Source of the DNA: Platanthera guangdongensis
Taxonomy: Eukaryota > Streptophyta > Magnoliopsida > Asparagales > Orchidaceae
Length of the DNA: 64,000 bases
Assembly: GCA_039583875.1 (NCBI GenBank)
Contig: CM077162.1
Coordinates: 56,509,675 to 56,573,674, forward strand
Reading direction: 5' to 3'
A model generated the notes under the pieces. The model made no database searches. It worked only from the letters and a program-made list of their open reading frames with translations, and had not been told where the DNA came from. The number at the start of each line of letters is the position of its first letter. The stretch's first letter is position 1. A program made the translations under genes and the position numbers. This document shows, one piece after another, positions 53,306 to 64,000 of the stretch.

Positions 53306-54910
53306 CTCGTCATAGTAATCACCTCTAGGAGAATCAAATCATGGCAACGGGGTAACACAATTTCTACGAGTGGAGGGTTGAGGATGACGATGATGATCAT
53401 AATAATGAGAAAATCTCTCCGGAGGTATTCTCTAGGATCAGTCATTGACGGGTTGTGACTCCTCAAATAGAGGATTATGCTAGCGATGATCATTGTGATA
53501 TGACATTGGGTCATATAGCCTTTAGTCCCCCTCATTTTCTATTTAGCCCTAATCTTGCTCTGATATCAATTTGATGCAGGGCTGGCTGTGCCAGGGATAT
53601 GCTACGCTAATGCAAACCTACGTGAGTGATGAAGGATGGACACTAATAAACCCAACCTAAATGATGCGCATATGAAATAATATGTTCCAGAATTAAATTG
53701 TAGCAAAAAAGATTTTACAGGTTAACAACTGATATGGCGTTTACAATGATTTCATGAGAGAAAGGAAAAACATGTTCTTTCCGCACAAAGACTTTAAAAG
53801 CTAAACTTTTACAGATGAACGTTATGGGAAAACAAGGAATTGAAATTAGAACACAAACAATACTATGTTCCTACTTAAATATGCGAAGTTCATCCAAGTA
53901 TTAAAAATAGAATAATAAAACACACTAAAATAAAAGTACTCATGAATATAGAGGCTCGGCGGCAGCTTAATGCTGCAACGACAAAAATCTGAGAGTTGGG
54001 AAGCAACGACACTGAGTACCGGATTGATGGATTGTTTCTCAGCGGATGGAGTAGGGGTAGGGTTTGCTGTAATGTGGGGGAAAGTAATGGCTTTCCTGGA
54101 TCAGAAGAGGGAAGCGTCGGTTTGCTGGATCGGAAGGGGGAGGTCATGGATTTGATGAATCGAAAGGGGGGAGGTTGTGGGTTTACTAGATCGGAAGGGG
54201 GGGGTCGTGGATTGGTAGGGAAGAAGAGGAATTGCGGCAGGGGCTTACTATGCAGTTTCGACTAAAGGGGAAGAAGGGAATTTGCAGCAAGGATTTGCCG
54301 TGGGGGCTTCGACTGTTAGGGGAGAAAAGAAATTGCGGCAGAGATTTACTGGTGGGGAATTTGTGGTAGTTCTCGGGCTTCAATCGACTGACGGGAGGTA
54401 ACAGAGGGCGCAGGCTTTGACTCCAGTGAGGAGAACGAGTGACTTTTGCGTTGAAACAATAGACGTGGCTTGCGATTAGCAACTGAATGAGGGGGTGGGG
54501 TTGTGGTTAGTTCCGGTTGTGTCAGGGGGAGATTGTGTGACAGGGGAAGAGAGTTGCGATGAATTGAAAATCAAAAGGTAAACTGAAATGATAAATCTGG
54601 ACATCACACCCGGAGTCTCGCGGTGTCGCATCACGAGTGATTGCTGATTCTGGATTTGCTCACAAAATAATAAATTTCTGAAAATGAAAGCCTCTGCCCT
54701 TATTTATAACGATTGGTCGTTACGCTCAACATCCTAAAACACTAAATACAAGTCCAAAATAAAAAAAAACAAGAGACATAGAAGTATTAAAATGGTGCTC
54801 TGGACGTGCTCGTGGTCTCAGATCATCGATCCGATCAACGCCTCTTACGTGAATACACAAATGCGGGCCCTGCCAAATAGTGACCAGTAGTCTGACGCTG
54901 ATCCCCATCA
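53306..54910 (-). mobile_element. Truncated gypsy: gag leader and 5' LTR
   Basis: A 1,339-bp LTR (53572-54910; TGATGCAGGGCTGG ... CCCCATCA on the + strand) with a primer site (attgatatcagagc on the - strand) and about 265 bp of leader and gag start. The LTR terminal bases match the other gypsy elements here. The rest of the element is missing beyond the copia insertion at 53305. Confidence 0.8.
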
Positions 54911-55857
54911 GGTGGGTGGGAACATGAGTGAGTCGTGGTCTCGCCATTGCTTAGGAAGAGTGGTGCGGAGCGGTGGTATTGCTTGCTGGAAGGGTCGTTG
55001 GATGAGAGGTTGCTATCCGAGAGGTCTCAAAAAGTCGCTTGCAGGAAGGAATTAGTATAATTATTTTTTGTTAGCGGGTGAGTGTGGAAGATGCGCGCGG
55101 TTCGAGCTTGCAGGAGGAGCTCGTGAAGTAATCCATGCCGAGACCACCCGACAACCTTTATATAAAAGAGCGGGGAACTGCAGTGGTGAAGTCAGTGAGT
55201 TTAAGAGATATACAATTAAAAATGTGTGGCTAAATACAACGAAAGTTAAAATGTACAATGAGCTTCAACGAAGACGACGGTCTTGATTTGAATCTCATGA
55301 GAGTTTTAGTTATATTAATTATGATTTTCACTAATTTTAAGTCAAAACATGCTTGAACCATATATATAGATCTGCTTCAAGTAGGGATCGCCTTCCTACA
55401 CATCTTTTGATATCAGTTGTTTTAATTTATTTTATAAATTTTGTAATAGTATGTGGATTAAAAAACTGTGAATAACAAATTCCATTTTTTGTTGAGCCGT
55501 GGATGGTAAAAATTCGTGGATAGCTAAACATAATCTACGTATAATAATTCCCTATATCAATCACACTTTAAAAAAACATAAGAAAAAAAAAGATGGAGAA
55601 AAAAGGAAGACCAATGGGGAAGGAAGGACCGTGCCCTTTACACAGAATTAGAGTCTTGGATATAGTAAAATAATAAATGTAATAGGAAACACTACCCGCC
55701 GATGAACCCTCAAGGAACTGCCAAATATCCAGAAATAGGATTACTCCCTTTGAGAAACCATTGAAACCACAAATGTTCTCATTTAACTACCAAATTATTC
55801 TTATGGCTTGTCCAAAAAATTAATCTGAACTTGTTTCAGTGGGAGCTCTGAGGGATT

Positions 55858-55896
<39 letters not shown>

Positions 55897-56670
55897 AGTT
55901 GAATTGGGTTTATAAATGGATCAAATTTTGGGTTTATTTGTCGACACCATCATTTTATAATCTGAAATTGTTTTGGGTGGTATCAAAATTTAGATTGCCC
56001 CCTTAATGAAACATTTGCAAATTTTACTCATAGTAGTTGGATTTGTCCTGAGTTCTAGGCAAAGCCTTAACTTTTAAACCCTTGAATACCTTGAATCTCC
56101 TTAAAGGTTAGAGTTGGGCTACATTTTGGATAGTGAAAAAACATGGGGGTCTAGTTTGTGTCTACCTTTTGGTTTATAAGGTTGTAAAGGGATTGTGGTT
56201 GACCTAGTTTCTATGTTTCTTTCAGATTGGTAAACTGCTAAAAGGGACCAGAGTTTGGCCAATTCATCTAAGGAGAATCAATTAGTTTAGGTCATTAGAT
56301 CAAGATCTTGGTTAGATTAAACTTTAATGCTAGCGGTTGAGTCAACATTGCATGGTTTGATTCATTCATTATGTGATTTTTACAATTTTATCAGTACTAT
56401 TGCTATATAAATTTTATCTTCTACTTATTCCTGTTAATATTATAGTTTAAAAATCTGTTGTTTATTTAAATCATGCTTCATTTTATGCATTATTTAGTTA
56501 GTTCCGTGTCCTACCAATGTCTCACTTCTGTAGTTACATGGTTATTCTAGATTCACTATGTATTTTCCAATACCTACATCCTTATTTATGACCTAATGCT
56601 GTCTTATGAAGAACTAAGGCTGCTATTACCTCCTTGATTTACTGACTGTTTCTTCCTCGTGATCATCCAG
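54911..56670 (+). other. Intron sequence before VIPP1 exon c
   Basis: 54911-55290 is GC-richer, with a TATA-like ctttatataaaagagc near 55157, and may be the end of another old element. From about 55300 it looks like ordinary T-rich plant intron, ending in the acceptor gatcatccag. No coding exon is seen. Confidence 0.45.
55859..55892. repeat. (CT)17 microsatellite
   Basis: 34 bp of uninterrupted CT repeats in the VIPP1 intron. Confidence 0.95.
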
Positions 56671-56745
56671 GATAGTGCCAGCTCCTTGAAAACTCAGCTA
56701 GAACAACAGAAAGGTGTTGTTGATAATTTAGTTTCTAACACTCGG
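56671..56745 (+). CDS. VIPP1: VIPP1/IM30 internal exon c
   Basis: A 75-nt exon in phase 0 at both ends, encoding [13 protein letters not shown] then [12 protein letters not shown]. This continues directly from KRRKSYA of the exon at 836-917 in the PspA/VIPP1 coiled coil. The acceptor is atcatccag and the donor is gtgagtcc. The following exon was not found before 64000, so the next intron is longer than 7.2 kb. Confidence 0.92.
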
Positions 56746-57400
56746 GTGAGTCCATAAACTCCTTTGTCCAACTTATTTCTGTTTTACATTTCATTAAGTT
56801 TTTTATCAGCTTTCTTTATATGTATTTGTTGCTGCGATGTTGAGTAGCATCTCTTGCCAAGGGTTTGAGATTTTAATTTTATTTTGGTAGTTTACTTGAA
56901 GGTCTGCTAGGTATAGGCTTCAATTCATTATGATTCCATGTTTCCTACTGTCTTTTTTGTTTTTTATAGGCCCTTCGATTACATTCACTTTTAATTGTCA
57001 TCATAATATAATTTGATTGTTGATTATACACCTAATTAATAATGATCATTTTCTCACCTTTCTACCTCGACCGTAACCAAGCAAGTGAGACAAACATAGA
57101 TTTCCATAGATTCACTGATTCCTGTGATCTTGAGCATACTACAATGAAACGACTTTGAGTTCTCACATATACATTGCTACCTTGCTTCCTCGTTTGATCT
57201 TGAGCAAATGACAACAATCACATGTGGTTCATTGGATCAAATAGTCTCATCAAACATGAAATTTCCATCAAATCATATCAACATAAAAAAACAGAGTTCC
57301 TGGGAGAAAAAAGAAATTGGGCTGATGTGGTATACTTGCTTGTTGCCAACGTAAGATCACGATCGCCGCACCCATGGATAAAATCTCTCACCACATGTGG
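56746..57400 (+). other. VIPP1: Start of the next VIPP1 intron
   Basis: T-rich intron sequence after the donor gtgagt. Transposon-derived sequence begins near 57400. The small frame at 57222-57461 has no signature. Confidence 0.5.
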
Positions 57401-57439
57401 GAAAGCACCATCTATTATTCACAGATGGATTGACAAACT

Positions 57440-57950
57440 GAGGTTGTCAATCGTAGTCTAGGAACCTTTCTGCGATGCTTAGTTGGGGATAGTCCATCTA
57501 GCTAAGATTTTGTCTTACCAATAGCTGAGTTTGCATTCAATAGTTTAGTCAATAGGATCACGAGTTTGAGTCCATTTCATACCATGTTAGGTTATGAATG
57601 TATGAAGTCCATTGACCTGATCCAAGTCCCTTTAGAAGACCGACCCAGTGGGTAGTATAGTCTTCCATTCAACCTTTGCTCTTCATAAGTCAGTCCAAAA
57701 GAAAATTGTAATGAGTAATAATTATTATAAATCTCAATCAGATAAACAATGAGGGAACAAAAATTTCAAACTGGAGAGCAAGTGATGATTTGCATACGAG
57801 CTGAGAGGTTCCCACAAGTAACAACAAGAAAATTAAGCGCTTGTCGAATGAGTCCCTAGACAGTCATACGACAGATCGGAACTAATGCATATGAGGTTGA
57901 CATCCCTCAAATATAGGGATAAACCGAGTATTCAATGTAGAGGACTTGAC
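57440..57950 (+). pseudogene. gypsy integrase remnant
   Basis: The + strand reads FLRCLVGDSPSS, LPIAEFAFNSLVNR, LSPFHTMLGYECMKSIDLI, then EQVMICIRAERFPQ, KLSACRMSP and RQIGTNAYEVDIP. It is very similar in order to the integrase C-terminal part at 17401-18378. Several stops and frameshifts. Confidence 0.85.
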
Positions 57951-58194
57951 TCCTTGCTATGATGAGCGCGTGTATCTGTATCTGTTCCTCACTTCCATGC
58001 CCGAGCCATAACATCCCTCACTTCCGCCCATCCCATACCTGTCTCAGCCCGACTCTTCCCAACCCCAACGTGATGAGTCCCACCATGAGGGATACCTCGC
58101 ACCATCGATGGTTCCACCAGTTCATTTTTCAGATAGAGATACATCTTACTCAGAGCTGCTAGTGACTTCCAGAGACGTACTTCAGATTTTTGCA

Positions 58195-58374
58195 CAGGAC
58201 TTCGCAGTTGTTGACCGGCGAGACACACTAGAATATCTTATCCGTTGGAGTGGCTACCATTCTTAGATGATACATGGCTTTCCCCAGAGGAGCTCGAGCG
58301 ACTCGTACCTAGGATATGTCGAGAGTACAACTATCTTCACTCGCCAGAGATGGACTTCTTTCAATCTCGGGGGA
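58195..58374 (+). pseudogene. Chromodomain remnant
   Basis: VVDRRDTLEYLIRWSGY reads in frame, followed by a frameshift. The DDTW and PEELERL equivalents appear in another frame (gatgatacatgg, gaggagctcgagcg). It matches the C-terminal chromodomains of the other gypsy elements. Confidence 0.8.
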
Positions 58375-58376
58375 GT

Positions 58377-59205
58377 TGATGGAGGCCGCCGATCCACACA
58401 CATGTATTCCCGCAGGAAGCGGTCATTCTGTACCTATTCAGACGACTTGAGTTCATAAATGCGCCCGGACGGTCATTCCGAATCATTTTTTATGTATTTA
58501 CTTTCCCATTTTGAGTTATATTTGATACCTGATCGATTCAAATATTATGAGCCGTTCAGTTTTGGTGCTACTCTAGTTATTGGTGTGTGTGTGCGTGCGT
58601 GTGTGTGCTCATGCAACATTTTGGAAGGGATCTTGGTGTTGATTCCTTCTGGAACCATCAGTCTCCCCCTCTCTCGGTGCGATGTCGAGAGGTACTCTCC
58701 TTGGTGGAATCCAAGGCCATGCCTTCTCCAACCCTCACTCCCAGTCGACTTCCTGTATTGTTGTAGCCGCTGTTTCTTCTCTCCCGCACATCGCAGCAAC
58801 TGCCAGCTTCTCCCTCCTCGTACACCGTTGTAGTCTTTGATTTCCTTTTCCCCACAGACCGCAACCACCGCCAGTTACTTCATCCCTGCATGTAGCTCCC
58901 ACCGACCTCCTGCATTTCAGCCGATTCCCATTCCTTCTTCACCACAACCCGTAAACCCTCCTACTCTGATTCCTACCACCTTCCTAATTCCTATCAAATA
59001 CGATGTGGTTCCACCACCTCCTCGTCCCAACCTGACGTCGATCGGCTGCCCCCTATCCAACACAGTGCCAATCTGTCTTCTTCCACCACCCCACTACCTG
59101 ACGCCAACCTACCTTTCCAAACCCGGATCCTCTTTTGATGTCCCCAAACATACCTATAGCTGCCCAATTTTCTACATCTGAACCCTTGATTATTATCCTA
59201 CATCA
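58377..59205 (+). repeat. 3' LTR of the truncated gypsy
   Basis: 829 bp, TGATGGAGGCCG ... CCTACATCA. A GT-rich tract lies at 58581-58607 and a CT-rich block at 58650-59150. Frames such as 58459-58833 are LTR sequence. Confidence 0.65.
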
Positions 59206-59235
59206 CCTACTTCTAGGAGGGGCCAACAGTCCATA

Positions 59236-59342
59236 AATTCCTACTGTACTGAATGACATTAAGACATGCACATATTCCTACATGACATTAAGACATGCGC
59301 ATATTCCTACTGTACTGCATGACATTAAGACATGCACATGTA
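59236..59342 (+). repeat. Tandem repeat, three units
   Basis: The word catgacattaagacatgc(a/g)catattcctac is repeated three times with small differences, with the first and third preceded by tactgtactg. Confidence 0.8.
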
Positions 59343-59485
59343 AGCCATAGTTTGGTACTTTTGTTTTCTACTATTGTGCTGGGACTATATTTTGTTGGAT
59401 GCAAAATTATATGCTTTTGTTTTTTTGTGAAATCAATTGATTTGCAGCACTTATTCAGTGTATGCTTAAATACTTGCGCCCCAAT

Positions 59486-59651
59486 CAAGGTTGTCAGGAT
59501 CGAGATCCTAGATGAGATCATTTTGAGGTAGGATCGGATCTTATAGAAGGGTCGGTTCGAGGATCTCTTTACAAAATCAGGATCGATTTGCAAAATCTGG
59601 ATCGTAGGATCGTAAGATCCTATGATCTGGATCGCGATCCTGACAACTTTG
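59486..59651. mobile_element. hAT-type MITE, 166 bp
   Basis: The terminal inverted repeats are caaggttgtcaggatcg on the left and, read inverted, caaagttgtcaggatcg on the right. A perfect 8-bp duplication, GCCCCAAT, lies at 59478-59485 and 59652-59659. The interior is full of ggatc/gatcc words. No coding capacity. Confidence 0.9.
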
Positions 59652-59794
59652 GCCCCAATTGTTTAGGGATTGTCATTTTCTCCTTTCCAATTGAAAGTTT
59701 ATGTGAACTATTACGTGCCCATTAAGTTTTATATTAATCAAATTACCCATTATTTATTGAACGGGTTAGTTTTTGCATTCTCACTCACATTAGG

Positions 59795-59965
59795 CGTTGT
59801 CAGGTAGGGATTGTGCCCCCTCTATGATCGCGCAGGAACTTTGTTCCACTCTGCGACCGCACGGGAACTTCGTTCTCCTCTCGTATTTCTAAAGAACCCA
59901 GCGTCATCCGATCAGGTAGGGCTTGCGCCCCCTCTACGATCGTGCAGGAACTTCGTTCCCCATGC
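59795..59965 (+). repeat. Direct duplication of about 50 bp
   Basis: caggtaggg-ttg-gccccctcta-gatcg-gcaggaac occurs at about 59800-59848 and 59914-59962. It lies in unidentified, probably retroelement leader, sequence. Confidence 0.7.
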
Positions 59966-60149
59966 TAATTAAGGAACATGTTCCCTTCTGACCCTGACTC
60001 ACAATGCCAATGGATTCTATGTCCCCTAGTCTGAGGGTTTTTTCCCTTACACGACACTATGGAACCTCGGCCTCCTCTAGCGCTCCCCTCTCATAGTCAA
60101 ACCTCCCTACATGAAAAAATGAACAAGGGATGCCAGACAAAATATCTAC

Positions 60150-61380
60150 GCAAAGGAAGATAGAAAGTGATAAATTTTATTTCTCGTAAAAAGTAGGATT
60201 CAAAAATAGGTGCTCCCGAGGGAGGGTACAACCAAAACAAAGCAAGATAAGGAAACATACCTTAAGAGCTAGAAACATGAAAAACATTAAGATGGGTATA
60301 GTGGCACTGCTTTAGCGCTGCAGAGCGTCCATTGTCATCCCTCAATGTCGACATCAGAGAAATCGTCCTCCGAGACCTCGCCCACTTCAAGGCCTTCAGT
60401 AGAGCACCCAAGCCTCCTCAGCAACATGCACAGACTATTACAGAATCACTTGATAAAGGCCACCTTGCACTCCTCCAGGACTTGATCAACATTAGAACCT
60501 TAATCTGAGCGCAAGCCTCATCGATGTACCATGATCGCTCTTCCAAGAATTCTTTGGAATTTGCAACGACTGTCCTGATCCCCGCAATGTTCATTTTCTG
60601 GGAAAAATCTGACTTCTTCATTCTGAACCGTCTTTTGCTCTGTGTCCTGCCGGCTCATCTCTTTCTCTGCCTCCTCGAGAAGATCAAAAGACTTATGATA
60701 CTTAGACTAGACATTGTCTACCCTCATTTGGTTGCTCGATTATTCCTCCCTCAGCTTTTTGGCCTCCACACGTGCAAAATCAAGGTCGGCCTCCAACCAC
60801 TTCAGGCGAGAAGCATCCATATTTCTCTTAGCCTTGACCGCAGACAAATCATTCCGTGTCACTCAACGTCTTCTTCAAGGACATCTAGTTATCCTTCAAG
60901 GTCACGTAAGAGTCGTTCCAAGTTTTGGTAATGTTGCACAACTCCTTCACCTGAGCAGACGCAAACACAAGGCTTAAGAGCATGCAAGAGTTACAAAAAT
61001 AATAGCAAATTAGCAATAATACAATCATACCTTTGACGCTCACGCCTTCATTAAGAAAAAATACTCATATTCGGCCTTGCCAACAGAACAAGCGCAACAA
61101 TGCCAACCTCGGATGCCAACGGATCACCTAGGACCATGTGTGCCTCCTCAATATCCTTACTAGAAGGCACAACCACCTCTGGCATGCCATCAGAACTCCC
61201 TTCATTTTTCTACTTTAAGAGGAAGGGCGCCACTTCCTCACTTTCACACACTGCACTGCCTCTGCGGTAGAAGATAAGGCCAACTATCTTCTTCTCCCCC
61301 TTACTAACGGAAGAGCGCAGCTCAATCTAGGATCGAGAGAGACCCAACAATACAAGTTTCTTCTCCCTATATTCGATTCC
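60150..61380 (-). pseudogene. Worn coiled-coil ORF, probable retroelement remnant
   Basis: The - strand gives Glu/Lys-rich pieces such as EEVRFFPENEHCGDQD, LEECKVAFIK and SEDDFSDVDIE, broken by many stops. Such acidic coiled-coil ORFs are typical of non-autonomous Tat/Ogre-like elements. No catalytic domain is seen. The + strand frames at 60524-60931 and 60714-60977 are probably shadows. Confidence 0.3.
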
Positions 61381-61820
61381 ATATATTTCCCCGAACTTTA
61401 CCCTTATTATTTTGTTGTACAAGCTGCAAGTCATACAATTAAAATATGGGATAGAATAATATATCATAGGCTTAGCAAAAACCACATTATTTTTAGAGAA
61501 TCAAGTGGTTTGTGCTTGGAAATTTATTATTTAGTTGATTTGGTTTGCTATTGCTGTTGATACAAATGTAAAAGAGAGAAAGGATGTCCATTGATGTTTA
61601 TCGACTTTTGAAACAACCTATGATTAAGTAGTACAGTGAGAAATGATTAGATGATGGCATTTGGCAAATAAAGGGTTGCGTTAAAGGTACTATGTTATTA
61701 AAAGTTGTTGAGAGAAGTCCAAAATCTTAGATTAAATTAGGATAAAATACAATGACCTAAGTCCTTATATCCTCGGATGAACTACACAACACGCGACCAC
61801 ACGACGTCACAAACAAATGA
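61381..61820. other. AT-rich stretch, possible copia 3' LTR
   Basis: No coding signal. From about 61692 (tgttattaaaagttgttgag) to about 61820 the sequence may be the 3' LTR of the copia remnant that follows, since it lies just beyond the pol C-terminus. Confidence 0.35.
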
Positions 61821-61849
61821 ATATTTATATATACTCATATTCAATTCTT

Positions 61850-62190
61850 CCTCTGATGTTAGGAGTATATGACAATCATTCCCAACTTAAATATGTTGTT
61901 AGCAAAGTTGTCAAAGATTAACCCTTTGGTAAAAATGTCAGCAAATTGACCTTGGAGGTTCACAAATTGCATGCAGATATTCCCGTTGTCAAGTGATCTT
62001 TAATAAAATGTTATCTACTTCAACATGTTTTGTTTGACCATGTTGAACTGGATTGTGAGCAATATTAATGGATGCTTTATTGTCGCAAAAAAGTGTAATG
62101 AGCTTGTCCTCAAAATACCTAAGTCCTATAGAATTGGTTTCAACTATAATCCCTCGCATACACTGCTGCTCGTAGTGTTCGGCGGTAGGG
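61850..62190 (-). pseudogene. copia RNase H remnant
   Basis: The - strand reads FCDNKASINIAHNPVQHG, QTKHVEVDN, then a break and QFADIFTKGL and KLGMI, the end of copia pol. The upstream side is cut at about 62190, where gypsy sequence begins. Confidence 0.82.
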
Positions 62191-62689
62191 TGAAGGGGGA
62201 ATCGAGATGATAAAAAGCTCCAAAAAAGATTTCCTTGGCCAGCCCTAGGCTCCAAATTTCATTCCCACTCCAAAGTTCCAAGATAAAACAAAATACAGTA
62301 GTGTGGGGCTGATATATCCGACATAATGGAAAAATACGTAAATAACAGAAGGTGTAGTAATAAGATAACTAGTTATGGCTAGTCACGCCTCCTTCCCCCC
62401 GCCCAGGATACACGAAGTCTCGACATCCGACTTCTTCCTTCTAGAATATACTTGCCATGATGTCGGGCTCCCACTTGTTCCACCCCTTCCTCCTTCGTAA
62501 CAATACCTCCATCTGGAAAATGTGCCTTGTTCTCAAAAAAAAATCCTGAAATTGATTGTGAAAGTTGTCACGGTCAACCCATGTGGCGTTGGAATGAGGT
62601 CGATGTTGCTACGCCACCAAAACCTGCTCCCGACCACGACCATCCACCGTGACGGTCTTGCGGTCCAAAATTGAAGCCATCCAAAGAAA

Positions 62690-63580
62690 TATTCGGCAAA
62701 AGTGTCTCCCTAAGAGAGTGAGTGATCGCCCACCACCTACTTGAGATGAGATACGTGAAAAACTGAATTGACCCAATTGGAGGTGAGAAGGAGAAGGCGG
62801 TAGGACACTTCGCTGATGCGTGCAATCACCTCAAAAGGGTTGTGGAACCGAGTGGAAAGCTTTAGGTGGCCACGACGATCCACTGAGGACTGGCGGTATG
62901 GCCGTAGCTTGATGAAACAGGTTCCCCCACTTGAAATTGGGCGTGTTGGCGACTCTTGTCTTAGCGGAACATCTTTTGGTGAGCCTTGTGGAGGTTGAAC
63001 TTCAATACGCCTATAGTTTCATCCCATTCCATGAGTTGGGTGCGTACGACTCCTACGTGACACTCCTTGGGGAGATGTTGAGTCATGGTGGTCAGAGGTC
63101 GATCGTAGACGATGGGGTCATACCGCCAGACTGGTGGAAGGAGGTACTGTACGAAAACTCCACCCATCCCAACTACTTGCTCTAATCACTTCGTCGGTCG
63201 GAGGTAAAGCACCGCAAATAAGTCTCCAAACAATGATTTAGGACCTCAGATTGGTCGTCCGTCTAAGGGTGGTAGCCAGAGCACATTCACAATTGCGTTT
63301 CTGGAAGATTGAATGACTCCTATCAGAAGTCACTCGTGAAGATCGGGTCGCGATCACTAACAATCAAATGTAGAAATCCGTGGAGTAACACTACTCCAAT
63401 GTTGAAAGCTTCAGCTGCCACAAGTGTCGAAAATGGATGCTGTAGGGCTATATTGGATAGACGGTCCACTACTACTAAGATGCAGTCATACTCGGAGAAG
63501 CGTCAAAGGAGTGTGATGAAATCCATAACTAAGTCCTCCCAAATCATCTCGGGCATAGGTAAGGGCTGTAAAAGACCCCC
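62690..63580 (-). pseudogene. gypsy integrase core and C-terminus remnant
   Basis: Reading from 63560 downward: LLRRFSEYDCILVVVDRLSN, LLHGFLHLIVSDRDPIF, SGYHP..TDDQSEVLN, LETYLRCF, WVEFSYSTSFHQS, and finally RFHNPFEVIARI with VFHVSHLK. The catalytic Asp and Glu positions can be placed, but stops occur throughout. Confidence 0.82.
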
Positions 63581-63639
63581 AAGAAAGTAGCCTCTTACTT
63601 GGAACGTTGGCAAATTAAGCTGGCGACGGCATAGTCATA

Positions 63640-64000
63640 CGAAAAGTTGCAACGGACGACCTAATGAAGTAGGTTATGGGGCGGACGACCTACATGAGGA
63701 CTGCCCCCACGCAGGTTCTAGAGGAATCACACTCCACCATGAATGGTTGGGAGAAGTCTGGCATGACCAAGAACAAAGCTATCACTAGGGCATGCTGAAG
63801 AGTTGTAAAGGAAACGGTCGCCTCCGGGGCTAATGGAATGTGGGGCCGATCGACTTGTGTAGTGGGCGCGTGAGATGTAATACTAGTTTGAGTTGTGGAT
63901 GAAATGACGATAGTAGATGGTCCGACCGAGGAAATCTCGTATCTACCGACTGAGGTTGGCGTGGGCCACTGTAAAACCTCCGTGACCTTGTCGCTGTCCA
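63640..64000 (-). pseudogene. gypsy RT end and RNase H start remnant
   Basis: The - strand reads DSDKVTEVLQWPTPTSVG at the edge, then FTTLQHALVIALFLVMPDFS and FMVECDSSRTCVGAVLM..RPITYF. These are the RT-RNase H connection and the RNase H N-terminus. It is continuous with the integrase remnant and truncated by the window end. Confidence 0.75.

Larger units (their letters stand above)
918..56670 (+). other. VIPP1: Giant 55,753-bp VIPP1 intron made of nested transposons
   Basis: The interval begins with the donor gtaggc after exon b and ends with gatcatccag before exon c. The two exons join in phase 0 to give ..KSYA|DSASSLK.., continuous PspA-family sequence. Nearly everything between them is recognisable mobile DNA. 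Plain intron-like sequence remains mainly at 918-1420 and about 54911-56670. The inserted elements lie on both strands and carry their own promoters and termination signals. Correct expression therefore needs splicing across the whole stack. That the gene is still expressed is inferred only from the intact exons. Confidence 0.85.
57400..59205 (+). mobile_element. 5'-truncated gypsy chromovirus: integrase end and 3' LTR
   Basis: Integrase-derived sequence at 57440-57950, a chromodomain at about 58200-58330, a polypurine tract (ctcgggggagt) and an LTR from 58377 (TGATGGAGGCCGCCG) to 59205 (..CTACATCA). Everything upstream in pol and gag is lost. Confidence 0.75.
62195..64000 (-). mobile_element. 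Ty3/gypsy pol remnant (integrase to RNase H), running off the window
   Basis: The - strand carries a gypsy pol from RNase H at the right edge to the integrase C-terminus at about 62700, heavily frameshifted. It is of a different subtype from the chromodomain elements above, with GPF-type FEVIARI and VFHVSHLK motifs. No LTR was identified; 62195-62570 is probably its 3' untranslated part. Confidence 0.75.

Noticed and set aside
60524..60977. Plant gene with exons on the + strand
   Set aside because: The frames are the complement of a Glu/Lys-rich - strand reading broken by stops. There are no plausible splice borders or family motifs.
56746..64000. A further VIPP1 exon downstream
   Set aside because: I looked for the conserved segment that should follow NTR in the PspA family and found no matching reading next to splice-like borders. 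The stretch is mostly transposon debris.

Overview
This is plant nuclear DNA, very rich in transposable elements. The one host gene I can recognise is a broken-up part of VIPP1/IM30 (PspA family, the chloroplast membrane-remodelling protein) on the + strand. Three consecutive exons (685-749, 836-917, 56671-56745) together encode 74 residues with no gap and no stop, with GT..AG borders throughout. The last two exons are separated by a 55,753-bp intron, and most of the window is that intron. Coding sequence joined by GT..AG introns, chromodomain Ty3/gypsy elements, Ty1/copia elements, hAT DNA transposons and an RTE-type LINE all point to a seed plant. I cannot name the species.

Layout. 1-107: end of a gypsy LTR lying in the preceding VIPP1 intron. 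2.4-24.5 kb: a worn copia pol on the - strand, broken open by a small hAT (2626-3971), a large hAT transposase gene (3996-15813) and a chromodomain gypsy element (15843-23801). The large hAT is itself cut by a complete short-LTR copia (4368-9657) and a deleted gypsy (10274-13044), and it carries a MITE (14019-14438). The copia inside it carries a 446-bp near-perfect palindrome with tRNA-like heads (8368-8813). 24.5-31.1 kb: a long LTR of a probable Sirevirus-like element, split by a non-autonomous gypsy (24883-29633) and followed by worn ORFs to 32.9 kb. 33.2-37.1 kb: gypsy gag debris and an unidentified element with an acidic ORF and long tandem repeats.

37.1-52.3 kb: AT-rich sequence resembling the untranslated part of an Athila/Tat-type element, split by a gypsy element with recognisable gag and pol (37081-42649), a younger non-autonomous gypsy with two long ORFs (44421-49578) and a truncated RTE LINE (50349-51620). 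52.3-54.9 kb: truncated copia joined to a truncated gypsy. 54.9-57.4 kb: mostly plain intron around the third exon. 57.4-64 kb: the next VIPP1 intron, again full of gypsy and copia remains, with a small hAT-type MITE at 59486-59651.

The order of insertion can be read from target-site duplications (TSDs) located by eye: ATGACCAT, GTTCC, CAGTG, CACAT, GAAGT, CCAGG, GCCCCAAT and CCTAT. Apart from VIPP1, almost every protein-like segment is a retrotransposon or transposase relic with stops and frameshifts. The clear exception is the element at 44421-49578, whose two ORFs are open. Domain names come from motifs read by eye; no database search was possible.
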